Below, one piece after another: positions 1-13,042 of a DNA stretch of 64,000 bases. This stretch comes from Budorcas taxicolor (taxonomy: Eukaryota > Chordata > Mammalia > Artiodactyla > Bovidae), in NCBI RefSeq assembly GCF_023091745.1, contig NC_068928.1, forward strand, positions 11,922,001 through 11,986,000, given 5' to 3'. The position numbers were made by a program, and so were the translations under genes. Numbering within the stretch: the stretch's first letter is position 1; the number at the start of each line of letters is the position of its first letter. The notes beneath the pieces were generated by a model. The model was not told where the DNA came from. It did no database searches and saw nothing but the letters and a program-made list of their open reading frames with translations.

Positions 1-634
1 CTCAAAGTGTGGACCCTGGCACTGAGAAGTTCTTAGACATGCAAATAATCTTCAAGCCATGCCCCACCCTGACAATCTGTTTTAACAAATCTTCCAGGAG
101 ATTCTGGCAACCACTCAGGTTTAAGAACCATTGATTTTGTAACGTGCAGAAAGCACTCAGGGCAGTGCCTTCCCATACCTCAGTTCTTAATGCTAACTAT
201 CTCCTATTTAGCACACAGTCTTAAGTTTTTAAAAGATCAGACTTCAGTTCGGTAATCTCACTTTCCAGGTGTTATGACACCTGAAATAGTCTCACGTATC
301 TGATTTCCTGAGCCCTCTGTTTTGATGTCTTCCTGGTAGGGAAAACAAAATGTCTGGATCAGAAGCCACTCTGCTTGGTCCTTTCAGTGTCTGCCTTTGA
401 CAAAATCCATACGATGCACCTTGTCATATACGACAAGGCCTCTTCTTTCCAACATTAACATTTTCTAAACACTCCAAGTTATTACCCATAAAAGTCACAT
501 CCATGCCTCAAACACTGAAGACTTCCACTGACAGGGCACAGAATAATAGCGTCGTGTGTGTGTCAAGAGTCTGTGATTAAACGAATGTTTCTACCAACAA
601 TTTCATATCTCTGCTGCATTTGCCACAGCTGCAA

Positions 635-2456
635 TGTTGCTGTTGTTGTTCAGTCACTCAGTCATGTCCAACTCTGCAATCCCATGGACTGCAGCACACC
701 AGGCTTCTCTGTCCTTCACTGTCTCCTGGAGTTTGCTCAAATTCATGTCCACTGAGTTGGTGATACTATATAACCACCTCATGGTCTGCCACCCTCTTCT
801 CCTTTAGCCTTCAATCTTTCCCAGCATAGGATCTTTTCCAACGAGTTGGCTCTTCACATCAGGTAGCCAAGATACTGGAGCTTCAGCTTCAGCATCAGTC
901 CTTCCAATGAGTACTCAGGGTTGATTTCCTTTATGACTGACTGGTCTGATCTCCCTGCAATCCAAGGGACAATCAAGAGTCTCCTCCAGCACCACAATTT
1001 GAAAGCATCAATTCTTCGGTGCCCAGCCTTCTTTATGGTCTAACTCTCATATCCGTACATGATTACTGGAAAAACCATAACTTTAACTACATGGACCTGT
1101 GTCAGAAAAGTGATGCCTCTGCTTTTTAATATGCTGCCTAGGTTTGTCATAGCTTTTCCTCCAAGGAGCAAGTATCTTTTAATTTCATGGCTGCAGTCAC
1201 CACCTGCATTGATTTTGGAGCCCCCAAAAATAAAATCTGTCACTGCTTCCACTTTTTCCCATCTATTTGCCATGAATTGACGGGATTGAATGCTCTTAGT
1301 TTTTTGGAAGCTGAGTTTTAAGCCAAATTTTTCACTCTCCTCTTTCACCCTCATCAAGAAGCACTTGAGCTCCTTGGTGCTTTAGTTCCTCTTCACTTTC
1401 TGCCATCAGGTAGTATCATCTGCATATCAAAGGTTGTTGATATTTCTCCCGGCAATCTTGATTCCAGTTTGTGATTTACCCAGCCTGGCATTTTGCATGA
1501 TGTACTTAATGTGCATATAAGTTAAATAAGCAAGGTGACAGTATACAGCCTGGATGTACTTTTCCAATTTTGAACCAGCCCGTTGTTCCATGTCCAGTTC
1601 TAACTGTTGCTTCTTGACCTGCATACAGGCCTTTCAGGAGGCAGGTAAGGTGGTTTGGTATTCCCAACTCTTTAAGAATTTTCCACAGTTTGTTGTGATC
1701 CACACATTCAAAGGCTTTCATGCAGTCAATGAAGAAGTAGATGTTTCTCTGGAACTCTCTTGCTTTTTCTATAATCCAATGGATGTTCGCAATTTGATCT
1801 CTGGTTCCTCTGCTTTTCCTAAATCCAGTTTACACATCTGGAAGTTCTTGGCTCACATACTATAGAAGCCTGGCTTGAAAGATTCTGGGCATTACCTTGC
1901 TAGCATGTGAAATGAGCACAATTGTATGGTAGTTTGAACATTCTTTGGCATTGGCCTTCTTTGGGACTGGAATGAAAACTGACCTTCTTCCAGACCTGTG
2001 ACCATTGCTGAGTTTTCAAAATTTGCTGGTTATGTTGATTGTAGCACTTTAAAAGCAACATCTTTTAGGATTTTAAATAGCTCAGCGGGAATTCCATCAT
2101 CTCCACCAGCTTTGTTCAGGTGGTTAAGATCTTTTTTGTATAGTTCTTCTGTGTATCCCTCCCTGCCATCTCTTCTGCTTCTGTTAGGTCTTACTGTTTC
2201 TGTTTTTTATTGTGCTCATCTTTGCCTGAAATGTTCCTTTGGTATCTTCAATTTTCCTGAAGCAATCTCTAGTCTTTCCCATTCTATTATTTTCCTCTAT
2301 TTCTTTGCATTGTTCACTTAAGAAGGCTTTCTTGTCTCTCCTTGCTATTCTCTGGAATTCTACATTCAGTTCGGTATTTCTTTCCCTTTCACCTCTGCCT
2401 TTCGCTTCTCTTCTTTTCTCAGCTATTTGTAAGGTTCCTTCGTAGTCTTTATTTCC
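635..2456 (-). mobile_element. BovB (RTE) LINE, 5'-truncated, minus strand
   Basis: A degenerate BovB lying in the same direction as BCAS3. Reading the minus strand, pieces of the reverse-transcriptase frame are visible: EFQRIARRDKKAFLSEQ near 2350, FECVDHNKLWKILKELG near 1700 and GGSKINAGGDCSHEIK near 1180, in the same order as in the copy at 20.6-22.4 kb. Stops and shifts split it into at least three frames, so it is dead. The 3' tail with GACTGAGTGACTGAACAAC-type sequence lies near 640-690. Its 5' edge at 2456 abuts a SINE. Confidence 0.93.
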
Positions 2457-2457
2457 A

Positions 2458-2634
2458 TTGTGTGTGTGCTCAGTCACGTCCGATTCTTTGCAACCCCATG
2501 GACTTGGATTTTCCCAGCAAGAATACTGGGGTGGGTTGCCATTTCCTCCTCCAGGGGATCTTCCTGACCCAGGGATCAAACCCACGTCTCCTCTGTCTCC
2601 TGCACTGGCAGGTGGATTCTTTACCACTGAGCCC
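2458..2634 (-). mobile_element. Bov-tA/BOV-A2 SINE
   Basis: Reverse complement of the standard ruminant SINE: the CAGTCACGTCCGATTCTTTG tail side comes first and ends near GGATTCTTTACCACTGAGCC. On the minus strand its CA-rich tail directly meets the truncated 5' end of the BovB copy, and one open frame reads across the join. Confidence 0.9.
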
Positions 2635-2921
2635 TTGTTTCTGTTACTGAACTGCTATCAGGGAGCTGTAAGTTCCTGTAACTATTAATAGCATCTTTTA
2701 ACTTCCATTGGTTAGTTTCTGGAGGCTGGAAGGCTGAGAAGAGAGGCGGAAAAAAAAATTCCAGAATTTTTTTGAAAGGTGCTTCATCTGTATGACTTAT
2801 TTTTTACTAGAATCACCATCAAGCAGCAATGACAGTACAAAATATACAAATTCAAAGTTCTTTGCAAATTCCTGAGTTGTTTTTGTTTTTCTTGTTTAAA
2901 TCATGTGGTAAGCAACAAGAC

Positions 2922-3184
2922 TGAAGCTGACACTCCTATACTTTGGCAACCTGATATGAAAAACTGACTCATTTGAAAAGACCCTGATGCTGGGAAAGAT
3001 TGAAGGCGGGAGGAGAACGGGATGACAGAGGATGAGATGGTTGGATGGCATCACCGACTCAATGGATACCTGAGTTTGAGTAAACTCCGGGAGTTGGTGA
3101 TGGACAAGGAGGCCTGGCATGCTGCAGTCCATGGGGTCACAAAGAATTGGACACGACTGAGCAACTGAACTGAACTGAACTGAG
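2922..3184 (+). mobile_element. BovB 3' end with target-site duplication
   Basis: Last roughly 260 bases of a BovB, plus strand, ending in the repeated TGAACTGAACTGA tail typical of the family. It is flanked by the 10 bp duplication GCAACAAGAC at 2912-2921 and 3185-3194, which fixes both edges and marks a short, 5'-truncated retrotransposition event. Confidence 0.93.
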
Positions 3185-3194
3185 GCAACAAGAC

Positions 3195-6100
3195 AGAAAA
3201 CAAGTAGCATGCCACTTCTTAAGAGAGTCTACGGTGCATCTAAGCTATGTATCCTAAATAGATTTTTAAAGTTGCTACTGGGCCAGTTGGCTACCTTTGT
3301 AATATAATAATCAATTTAGTCTTTAGTCAAGCAAATATATATTTTGTATGTTTACTGGCTTACAGTCTAATTATTCAATGTCAAAAGCTGAAGTCTCAGA
3401 CTTCTTTAATGTTATACATAACTCAATTTCTGAACACATGACTAAAATGCATCAATATAGTATCATTTTACATAAACTCATTATTTCCTGCAGAGAATAA
3501 GTACCTTATGTTAAAAAATTCTTAAAATTATGAAAAAATTATCATTTTTATTCTTATATTTCATCATTTCTTCTTATTCTTCTGATAGGACCTTCATAAA
3601 TCACATTAGTAAAAGTTTGTGTTTAATATTAAAAGTTTTTATCCCTGAAAATAACTTGCCACCTCCTGCATGACACAAGGCAATGTATTGGGTACTTAGC
3701 ATATTTGGTGAACATAGTCATAACAAGTTAGTTCTATCATCAATCTACCTTTGGAATGATTATGGTATTTAAGCAAAATAGAAATTTTAAATATGTGCAG
3801 TATATGTGCACAAGATTTTCTGAAAAATAGAAAAGACACATAATCTAAAGAAAATATTATTATTAATAAAGTAATCTCTATATGAAATATCCAAAGGAAG
3901 AAAATTTAATATTGATTCAATTTCCCATTTATCCTGAAATTTTAAAAGACCAAGACCAGGTGGAATATTGGGTGGAAGCAGAATTGAACTTTTCCCCATG
4001 ACCCAGAATATTTCTACTGCAAAATCACCTTTTGTTGGCAGAAAGATAAAATATTGAAAAATGATATATATGTGAAAAGAATAAAAGAGAAAAGTGCTAG
4101 CCTTGTAACTCATGCTTATTTATAGATTGGTGTTCCAACCATTTTAGAAAAGCACTCCAATATTAGCCTTCTTTTCTTTCTTCTCAATATCTATCTCCCT
4201 TTATCTTCTGAAAGAGACTTAAAAAATTCTATTATAAGACATTTGCAAGTTTAAAACAAATGCCTCTCACTGTTTAACTAATTTACTCAATTAGTAGTTG
4301 ATAGAAAAAAAAAATGTGTATACGGGGGTCCAAAAATTCAATTGTGTTATCATTACAAATGAATACAAAACATCCTGATAGAGCTGGTGGACTCCTATCC
4401 ATTAATGACTCCTGCACTATATTCTCCTGTGCCATAAATAATGCCAAGGTCAAAAACTAAAGAAAAATTTGCCTTCACTTGTGAGCAAAACATAACGGAC
4501 TACAGAATGAATTCAACCTTCGCCATATCAAAAAACATCACATTTACAAAACTTAATACAAGAGACAACATAATCAAAACTAATATAAATATATGATTAA
4601 AAAAACAACAACAAATAAGGTGCTAAATTGAAACTCAGGATTTTAATATTTCATCATTTCTTCTGGGAGACCTAACCATCTAACCATAGGATGAGAATCA
4701 TTTTTAATGCCATCAGATGTTCTAGGGACATTAACATGATGACATCTTTAAAAATATTTACAAAGACTATGGAAGTTACCCATTGGCTCCTTCTGCATTA
4801 TGTAATTCAGTCAGATAAACATATTAAATTTCTCTGCTGGTTTTTTTCTCCACACTCTAACCACAGACAGACCAAAAAAAAAAAAAAAGCAAGACTCTAA
4901 TGATACAGGCTTTAAAATTATAGCAAAATTATGTGCATCTGGATAATTTTCTATGTTCTATAAAATAGGGTATAAGTGGTGAATCTGTGGATGGCATGAA
5001 AAGCGACTATGAGGTCTGGGGCCTTGTTTAGAACACAAGCATGGAAAAGGGATAAGCTGAGATAGAAGCACCGTTTCTTTCATTCCCTGAATCACAAGGG
5101 TACAGTCAATACTTCAGTTCAAATCTTAGGCAATATTTATATAAGAATTACAAGTGGTATTATACCTTGTGTTAAAGAGAAAAAGCTTTTCTTTGTATTC
5201 CTCACTGTGATTAGGCGTTCAAAAGGAGTTTAGAAGTTTCCCTCATTCTCAGCTTTATGTTCGAAAATAAAAACTAAGAAGGAAAATGAAAGTACTGCAT
5301 TTTTTAAAAAGATACTAACCAGGTATCTAAAAGTATTCTATCACAAATTCTTTTTAAAGATCTAAGAGATTTTCTTTGAACTCGGCATATGAGATTCTCC
5401 TCTCCATATAAATCTTTTCTTCTGAAAATGAATTTATATTTTTTCAATACTGTCAGAATAACTAGATTAGTTGAAATTAACTATTTATAAACAGATTGAA
5501 AATTTGGCACTAATTAAAACTAAATATAATTTGATACGTAATTTTTAACTCCTCTTTAAAATTAACCTTATATACTATAAAGATATATTCAAATGAACTA
5601 CCTTTTGTCTACACTGTTGTGCATATATTTTTTCTTTCACTAAGAAATTAAAAAAACTAGGAAAGTTTACTAGATGCAGATTAGGAACTCCATAACAACT
5701 TGTTACTTATTTGTAATATTGAAAGCAACATTCATTTTTAAAATTTCACTGTATTTCTCTTAAATTTTCTGCATTTAAAAAGTGTATCATGTGTGTGATT
5801 CTTTTACATCATTTATACCATCATTTAAATTCCAAAATCCTAGAAAATACATAATCTTCAGAATGTATAAAATGGCGAAAGTGTTGAAGTTGGTCTGCAT
5901 AGTTAACTTTCCAACAAGTTTATTTGGTTGTCAAAGGAAAAGAAATTATTATAAACTGACTCATCTGAAGCCGCATGCATTTAAACAATTAAAACAGTTT
6001 ATCAAAGAATGGAGAAATTAGCAGAAATTGTGATCAATCAAAAGCAAAATCTCAGCTAAATATAAATGTTTCAACTGAAAAATAATAAAAAATTTGTAAG

Positions 6101-7395
6101 AAATTTATATAACATTTTAAGAGGAACTATAAAAGTTTCATATTCTTCCAAAATACAAATCCTACCCTATACTGAAAGTCCTAAAAACTTGATGAAATAA
6201 AGAAATAATTTTATTTAACATAATATTTATTCCAAAACAGTAAATAAAAACATTCTCAGGTTGAATGCTAAACATGGAAAAATAATAAAAACTCTTAAAA
6301 CAAAGAAGCTTTTTATAAACAACATGGAAGAAGTTGTCAAATTTATATTCATTTTGCTGCCTTAAATTGAGGTTTCATTAAGATCTTAATGGGAAAAACA
6401 TGCACCACCAGTAAAGAGACGTATTTTAAAGGAGGATCTTTTAGGCTAGTACAAGTGACTAAAAATGAGTTTCTTGCTAGCTAACGATGGCATCAAACAA
6501 ACCACAAAGCAGTCTTCTAAAAGACAGGCAATGATTTAAAAGTCTACTATATTTCATATATCCCTTTCTTTAATCTGGCTCTTTTAATCTTGTTTCAACC
6601 TCAAATCATTTCTGGTTGACAAGTGCTTTTGCTTAAATTTGAGGAGCACATAAGCTGTTGAAGGCATGGGCTTTTCTTATTTCACATACAACATTTGTCA
6701 TTCCATCTTTACATCTATGCTAAAACTTCAAACTTTATTAACATACTAAAACTCTTTTCTTTGTACTTAAAATGAGAAATTTATCCTGAGATGGAATTTA
6801 ATTCTAAATTGAGTCTACAAAGAAATCTTGTCATATGTTGAATCTAGCATTTAAAATTCCACTGTTTGCTACAAGCTCCTCAGTAAGATCCATATATCTT
6901 ATTTGTTTTTGGGAGAAAATCTAGTTAACACAAAGAATGAAGATTGACTTTCAGGGAGTTTTTACTCATGTATACCCTGAATTTGCTTATCACAGTTTCA
7001 CAATCTGTGTACTGATTTTGATACTGCATTTTAAGGAGGAAATCTTTACGATGATTTATCACCCTACTCTAATGCAATAATGAAATTTTCAGATGTTCCT
7101 ATTAGCGTATGAACACTGAAATTAGTTTGTGTCAAATTATTTCTTTTTGTCCCAGAGGAAAAAAGACTGTAAGACTTTTCCCTAGGACCGTAAGATAGTA
7201 TAAACAAGTCTCAGAAGCAGTTATGAGAATTTCACATACATGTATTCTGACTAAATTTATAAAACTGATATAAATTAACCAAAATGTCTCATCGGCTCAC
7301 TCACTCCTAGAACCAAAACAAAACAACAAAAACATGATCTAACTTAAAGAAGCTTCTTCTCAAAAATGGAATTTCCCCCTTAAACCAGAAAAGAA
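3195..7395. other. AT-rich intron, no recognisable gene
   Basis: Four kilobases of AT-rich sequence with scattered A runs (for example near 4870-4890). I recognise no SINE, BovB, exon or RNA gene here. Very old repeats beyond recognition by eye may be present. Confidence 0.6.
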
Positions 7396-7655
7396 ACCAT
7401 AGCATGGCAGGTAACATTTACTGAGCTCTTATTATGTGCCAGGCACTGTTCTAAGTAATTTATACATTGGTTCATTTAATCCTCATAATGAACCTATAAG
7501 GTAGGTACTACTGGTAACTCTAATAGAGATAAGAAAACCAAGATAGAGACAGGCTTTAGAAAACTGCCCAAGATCATATAGGTAGTAAGTGTGTGACCTG
7601 GAATTTAAGACCTAGACAGTCTGATTCTGGAGCTCTGACTCTTAACTACTTTGTT
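7396..7655 (+). repeat. MIR SINE
   Basis: Near full-length mammalian-wide interspersed repeat: it has the core phrases TTATTATGTGCCAGGCACTG, TCCTCATAATGAACCTATAAG, and the trailing CTGCCCAAGATCATATAGG and TAGTAAGTG motifs in the right order. It pre-dates the ruminant repeats. Confidence 0.9.
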
Positions 7656-9660
7656 AAACATATTACACCAAGCTCTAAATACATTCTACTGCACATCTTT
7701 ACATAAAAGTATGAAATATACCGTTTCTTTTCTATGATCATCATGCTAAGGCTGACAAAGTTATATTTTATGCACTCTTATAATAATGTAAACAAGTTAT
7801 AGTGGGTAGGTGCTAATAACTCAAAATAATAAGTTATTTAGGAATTTAGGAGTTTGTACATAAAACCCAAATTTCCCCATGTAGCTCCTTAACTACCTAG
7901 ACTATTCAAAACAGAACTGACTCTTTTTCCTTTGGTACCAAATAAAATGCAGTAAAAATTTATAGGGTATTTTTAGTATAACTTAAACATATTTATATTT
8001 CAAAATAAATCATGTCTTCAGAAGTTCAGCATGTCAATGTAGGGAGTTTCTATCTTCTATCACTATACTACTAAAAGCTTTAAATGTGGGTGTTGGCCAT
8101 TTTTATATACCAGCATTATTATGAGAGAATTCTTCTCCTTTCTTTTTTTTTTTAAATATTATTCTATGATTTTTTAATGTGAATTTTCAAAAAATGAAAT
8201 GAAACCAAGAAAACTGCTCTTTTCAAGCTTAAATACCAACATCTACCAATGACTCAGTAATTCGGTGCATCTATCTGTGATCAGGCCATGCAACTGAAAA
8301 CAAAGTACAAAACAGAGTCACTTTCGGAGAGAACAGCAAAGGAATTAGGCATGCGGGACTGAACTGAGACTCACCATGGAGCTTTTATGGAAAAACACCC
8401 CGCTCCAAACAGATAAGGCCTTCATGGAAAAGGGGGGAAAAGGCACAAAAATATTAGAGGAAAATTCATTTAATATTAACAAATACATGTTGATCATACT
8501 GTTAAAGAGTATGGATAAAATAGCTAAAAAAATTAGTAATCGTTTGCAATTCTGCTGTCAATACTAACAAGTCTGATATAACCACTGAACAGAAGGATGT
8601 GTAGTAACAAGTCCCTTCATTTTCATAAGGTTACAGATTTCAAAATGCTCTGTTTCTCCCCCTTTTCTGGAGCACCCCTGTAGGGTTCCTAAGGTAAAAT
8701 AAAATTTACTTCAGAGGCCCTTTAAAACAAAGTACAAGTTAAATGGAATAACTGGATGGAGAAAAGAGTGGAACCAGTAGCAACACGTGTGGTTGTGCGA
8801 CACGAAATGTTTAACACCAGTGCAAGAGGACTCGATAAAAATTTGATAAGCACTGTTGCTGTTCACCAGTTGTCTCAGAGCCACAGAAAGTACGTATTTT
8901 CTAAGCTGCTTCATTACAGTAAGCTGTACTGCATGCTGCTGGTCAAAGGAACTAACACTGAATACAAGTCTGTGGTATGATTTACTTCCATTTTAGGGTC
9001 ACATTCCAGGAAATCAGCATTTCTCTTAATAATGACAGAAGAGGTTAGCTTCCTCTATCTGGCCTATACCGGGCTAGGTTGGAATACAGGAAACTAAAGC
9101 CACAATTGCTTGTTTTAAATATAGCTGGGGATACAAAGGCAGACTTCCATGTTACACATATTTCTTCTTAATATTCTGTTCATAGCATTTAAGACATGCT
9201 ATGCATACTTGCACAGAGAGAAGACTGATTTAATTATATCCAGAACAGAATACTGTTGTTGCATCTAACATTTGGAAGGAAGACATAACAAACTGAGAAA
9301 GAAAGAGCACTGCATAACTTGGTAATTCTCTTCTTCAACTTTGGTGCCAAGAACATTAAAAAAGAAAACTCATGCTAATTAGCATCAATCTCCCAGTGAA
9401 GTGGACGCACAACACCGAGTACAGTTCTGAGGACTGAAGCACAGAAGATATGAAGAAGAGAACAAAAAAGCAAGAGACTATTAATATTAGAAGAAACTGT
9501 GAGTGGGGAAGACAGAGATAAGAGAAAACTTTAGAGATGATTCAAATGCAAAGCAAGGAAATCTCTTGATATAAGAGAAGACCACAACCAGAGATACGAT
9601 TTCATCACTCACATCTAAAACAATGCATTCCAAAATTGTTTTGACTGTGACCCATGGAAA
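7656..9660. other. Intron without recognisable features
   Basis: Mostly AT-rich sequence. Short open frames on both strands near 8.71-8.98 kb overlap each other and have no splice support or protein family that I recognise. Confidence 0.5.
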
Positions 9661-9663
9661 TAC

Positions 9664-9932
9664 GCAGTTGGCCCTCCATATCCAGAGGGCCCATACCCAC
9701 AACCAACCATAGATCAAAAATATTCAGAAAAAAAAATTCCAGTAAGTTCCAAAAGGTAAAACTTGCTATGCACCAGCAACTATTTACAATTTAGAAAAGA
9801 CTTAAAGTATATGCATAGATGTGTGTAGGTTATGCAAATACTAGGCCGTTTCATATAAGGAACTTGACCATCCACAGATTTCAGTACGGGGTGGGAACTG
9901 ATCCCCCTCAGACACTGAGGAATAAATGTACT
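9664..9932 (+). mobile_element. Tigger/MER2-like DNA transposon remnant
   Basis: Starts CAGTTGGCCCTCCATATCCA and ends in a diverged inverse of it (GGAACTGATCCCCCTCAG...GAGG). Internal phrases such as CAACCAACCATAGATC, TTCCAGTAAGTTCCAAAAGG and TATGCAAATACTAGGCC match the consensus of nonautonomous pogo/Tigger-family elements as I remember it. Confidence 0.75.
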
Positions 9933-10331
9933 AAAGTATAAGCTCACGTGTACTTGAACAAAACAAACTGAAATAATTTAATGAATGTGAGGGGTTTTGT
10001 TTGTAATCAATTTTACTATTTCCATTTCAATGTTCTGTAGACCTAGATAATATAAGGCTGTTAAGTTTGAAGAACAAGGAGCAAGATTACATTTTATTAT
10101 ATTCTATTTCATTAATGAAAAAAAAAGTTAGCCATGATTCCCCCGTCCCTTGATGTCATGATTCACTGATTACATCAGAAACAAAATGTTACTGGAACTC
10201 ATCCTGCACTTTGACCAACACCAATTTAAATAACTGTGACCATGTGAAGATACCAATCTTTCAATGGCACTGTGATACCATGAAATAATGATCAGAAAAT
10301 GGAAGGTTCAAAACATTTCCACATGCCCACA

Positions 10332-10627
10332 AGTGAAAGTGAAAGTTGCTCAGTCGTCCCTCGGACTTGGTCCATGGAACTCTCCAGGCCAGAATACTGG
10401 AGTGGGTAGCCTTTCCCTTCTCCAGGGGATCTTCCCAACTCAGAGATCGAACCCAGGTCTCCCACATTGCAGGCAGATTCTTTACCAGCTGAGCCACAAG
10501 GGAGGCCCAAGAATATTGGAGTGGGTAGCCTATCGCTTTTCCAGTGAACTTCCCGATCCAGGAATCGAACCGGGGTCTCCTGCATTGCAGGTGGATTCTT
10601 TACCAACTGAGCTATGAGGGAAGCCCC
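10332..10627 (-). mobile_element. Bov-tA SINE dimer, minus strand
   Basis: Two head-like units in tandem on the minus strand, each ending in GATTCTTTACCAACTGAGC-type A-box/B-box sequence. The junction is near 10506. This is the tRNA-like head duplicated as in the dimeric Bov-tA subfamilies. Confidence 0.85.
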
Positions 10628-10964
10628 TAAGATACTGCCTAAATGAAGAAGTTATTGTTGACACGTACTACCCAACTTCTTTACATTTTCTTCCTTAGGC
10701 AGACACCTGAATTAATCAAACAGTCCAAACTATTCTGACAGAAGCTTTTGTGATCTGGAATGTCTGGGCATGAGTTGCTCTTTCCCATAGATTGCACAGA
10801 AGCTGGATAAGTCTCCCACCTCATTCCAAATATCAGAATACAGGGTTCCCATTGGAACTGGATTATCCATTTTAAATGTAACAGTGTATACATGTCCATC
10901 CCAAACTCCCTAACTATGCCTGCTCAATGTTAAGAGGCAGCCTGGACAGGAGAGGAGTTTGGGG

Positions 10965-11085
10965 AAAAACAGATACAAGTATATGTATGGCTAAGTACTT
11001 TTGCTGTCCACCTGAAACTATCACAACATTGTTAATCAGCTATACTCCAATATAAAATAAAAAGTATTAAAAAAAATCAGAATAA
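10965..11085 (+). mobile_element. L1 3' end (L1_BT-like)
   Basis: Carries the ruminant L1 tail phrases TTGCTGTCCACCTGAAACTA and TCACAACATTGTTAATCAGC, ending in an A-rich tail. Only the last about 120 bases of the element are present. Confidence 0.8.
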
Positions 11086-12254
11086 AGCTGATTCATCACA
11101 AATAATCTGCAAGTTTTATCTTAGTCCTTTATGCCTTAAATGGCTTCTGAGTGACCCCCAAAACCCAACAAACAAAAACGAAACAAAACTTTAACTTTCT
11201 ACAGTTCAAAAGACCAGCTGATTGTCCCACCTACAGAACCAGTAAATACCTTTTTCCAAGTTTCAATTTCCTTATGTATAAAAAGTAACATATTAGCCGA
11301 ACAAATTAAACACTTTTTTTTTAATCTGCTAGATTCTCCTTCCCAGGCAATAGCAGCATGTTACCAACAAGATTTCCACGACTTCACAATCCCCAAATGC
11401 ACTGTTAACTCTCAGTCTCTAGAAACTGCAGTGAACAGGCACGCACTGACCAGCAGCATGGTCAAGCCTGAAGACAACATGGCTCTCACTGTTCACAGTC
11501 TAATTCAGTTGTATGCATTAAAAGTCATCCTTCTTTGGCCAAAGAAGAACCTAGAGACTGGCCTAGCTCAAGGAGAAGACAGGGGACGGGGAAACAGGTG
11601 AGGACTCCTTCCTGGCATGGTCCCAGTCCATACTCACCCACTTCTTAGCCGCTCCTACAAACTGGATCTCCGCCACATACATGGAAAAGAAGACCCATAA
11701 ACACCGAAGAATTAGAGTGGCTGATGTAGTCACTGATTTGGTATGGGGAGTGTCAGCTGTTCTTTTGAAATGTGCCCGCCTCATCTTTTCTCAGTAGTGA
11801 AAGAATGAAAATAAAAAGTCACAAAGGCCAAGTCCATGATCCAGCTGTCTTCACCTATGGCTTTCCACTCCAAAATCCTGCAGCTGTAGTTTTACAAGGG
11901 GTGGTTTAAAGGAGGAAAACAGCACGTGAGTCAGAGTGTATGCTGAATTAAAATGGTCTGTATTAATAAATGCAACTCCAATTATCATATTCAGGTGTTA
12001 AGAATGTGTATATTTCCAAACACTATTAAGTTTCAGCAGGTTGAGCAATCCTGCCATATAAAACTATCCACTTAGTCATGATTATGTCCTTCTGAAGCTG
12101 AATTCTGATTGGAAAACATCAGGGTTAGCCAAGAGACTAAAAATCAGAAATACTAGTCCTGCATTAAGTGTCATTGCCACTGGTTCTCAAAGTGTTTCTT
12201 CTGGAGATTCTCAGAAGACAAGAAATAATTGTGCTACACATCAAATCACTGTGG
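11086..12254. other. Intron without recognisable features
   Basis: No repeat family or exon recognised. The minus-strand frame at 11563-11784 lacks usable splice sites and has no protein family that I recognise. Confidence 0.5.
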
Positions 12255-12480
12255 GCCCGCATGCTAAGTCGCCTCAATTGTGTCCAACTGTTTTCGACCC
12301 TATGGACTGTAGCCCGCCAGGCTCCTGTGTCCATGGGAGTCTCCAGGCAAGAATACTGGAGTGGGTTGCTGTGCCCTCCTTCAAGGGATCTTCCCAACCC
12401 AGGGATCGAACCCATGTCTTTTATGTCTCCTGGATTGGCAGGTGGATTTCTTTACCACTAGTGCTACCTGGGAGGTCCCA
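12255..12480 (-). mobile_element. Bov-tA/BOV-A2 SINE
   Basis: Minus-strand copy, from GCATGCTAAGTCGCCTCAAT to the complement of the 5' end (TGCTACCTGGGAGGTCCCA). All standard internal blocks are present. Confidence 0.9.
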
Positions 12481-12824
12481 TTTCAAATCATTAATACTAT
12501 GCAACTCTTTAAACTCTGATTCATTTTTTTAAAGGCCACACAGTACCACATAAGCTTTGGTCTTCCTAGCTAAAAATAAGACTAATAAAAAGACTGTTCA
12601 AATGTTAAGAGGAAAATAAAATCAGATTTTATTTGAACATGGTAAAACCCTTTATAACCTGACTCTGCTGCTAAAAGGCAGTAATAATAATTAGATTTCA
12701 CCATCTTCAGAGTTAAATATAGTTGGCACCTAAAAAACAGCGAAGAAAGGAGAGGGTGGGATGAACTGAGGGAGAAGCAGTGACATATACACTACCATGT
12801 GTAAAAGAGGCAGCTAGTGGGGAT

Positions 12825-13042
12825 TTGCTACACAAGACAGGGAGCTTAGGTTGGTGCTCTGTGCTCTGTGATGACCTAGACGGGTGGGATGCGGGGAGTG
12901 GAAGGGAGACTCGGGAGAGAGGGGAGACAGACAGATAGATATATCCCCACATATATGTATACTTATACTTGATTGACACTGTTGTACAACAGAAACACAA
13001 CACTGTAAAGCAATTATTCTCCAATTAAAAACAAACAAAAAA
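12825..13042 (+). mobile_element. L1 3' end (L1_BT-like)
   Basis: Contains the characteristic run of TCTGTGATGACCTAGACGGG, GGGAGACTCGGGAGAGAGG and TTGTACAACAGAAACACAAC before an A-rich tail. It is 5'-truncated. Confidence 0.88.
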
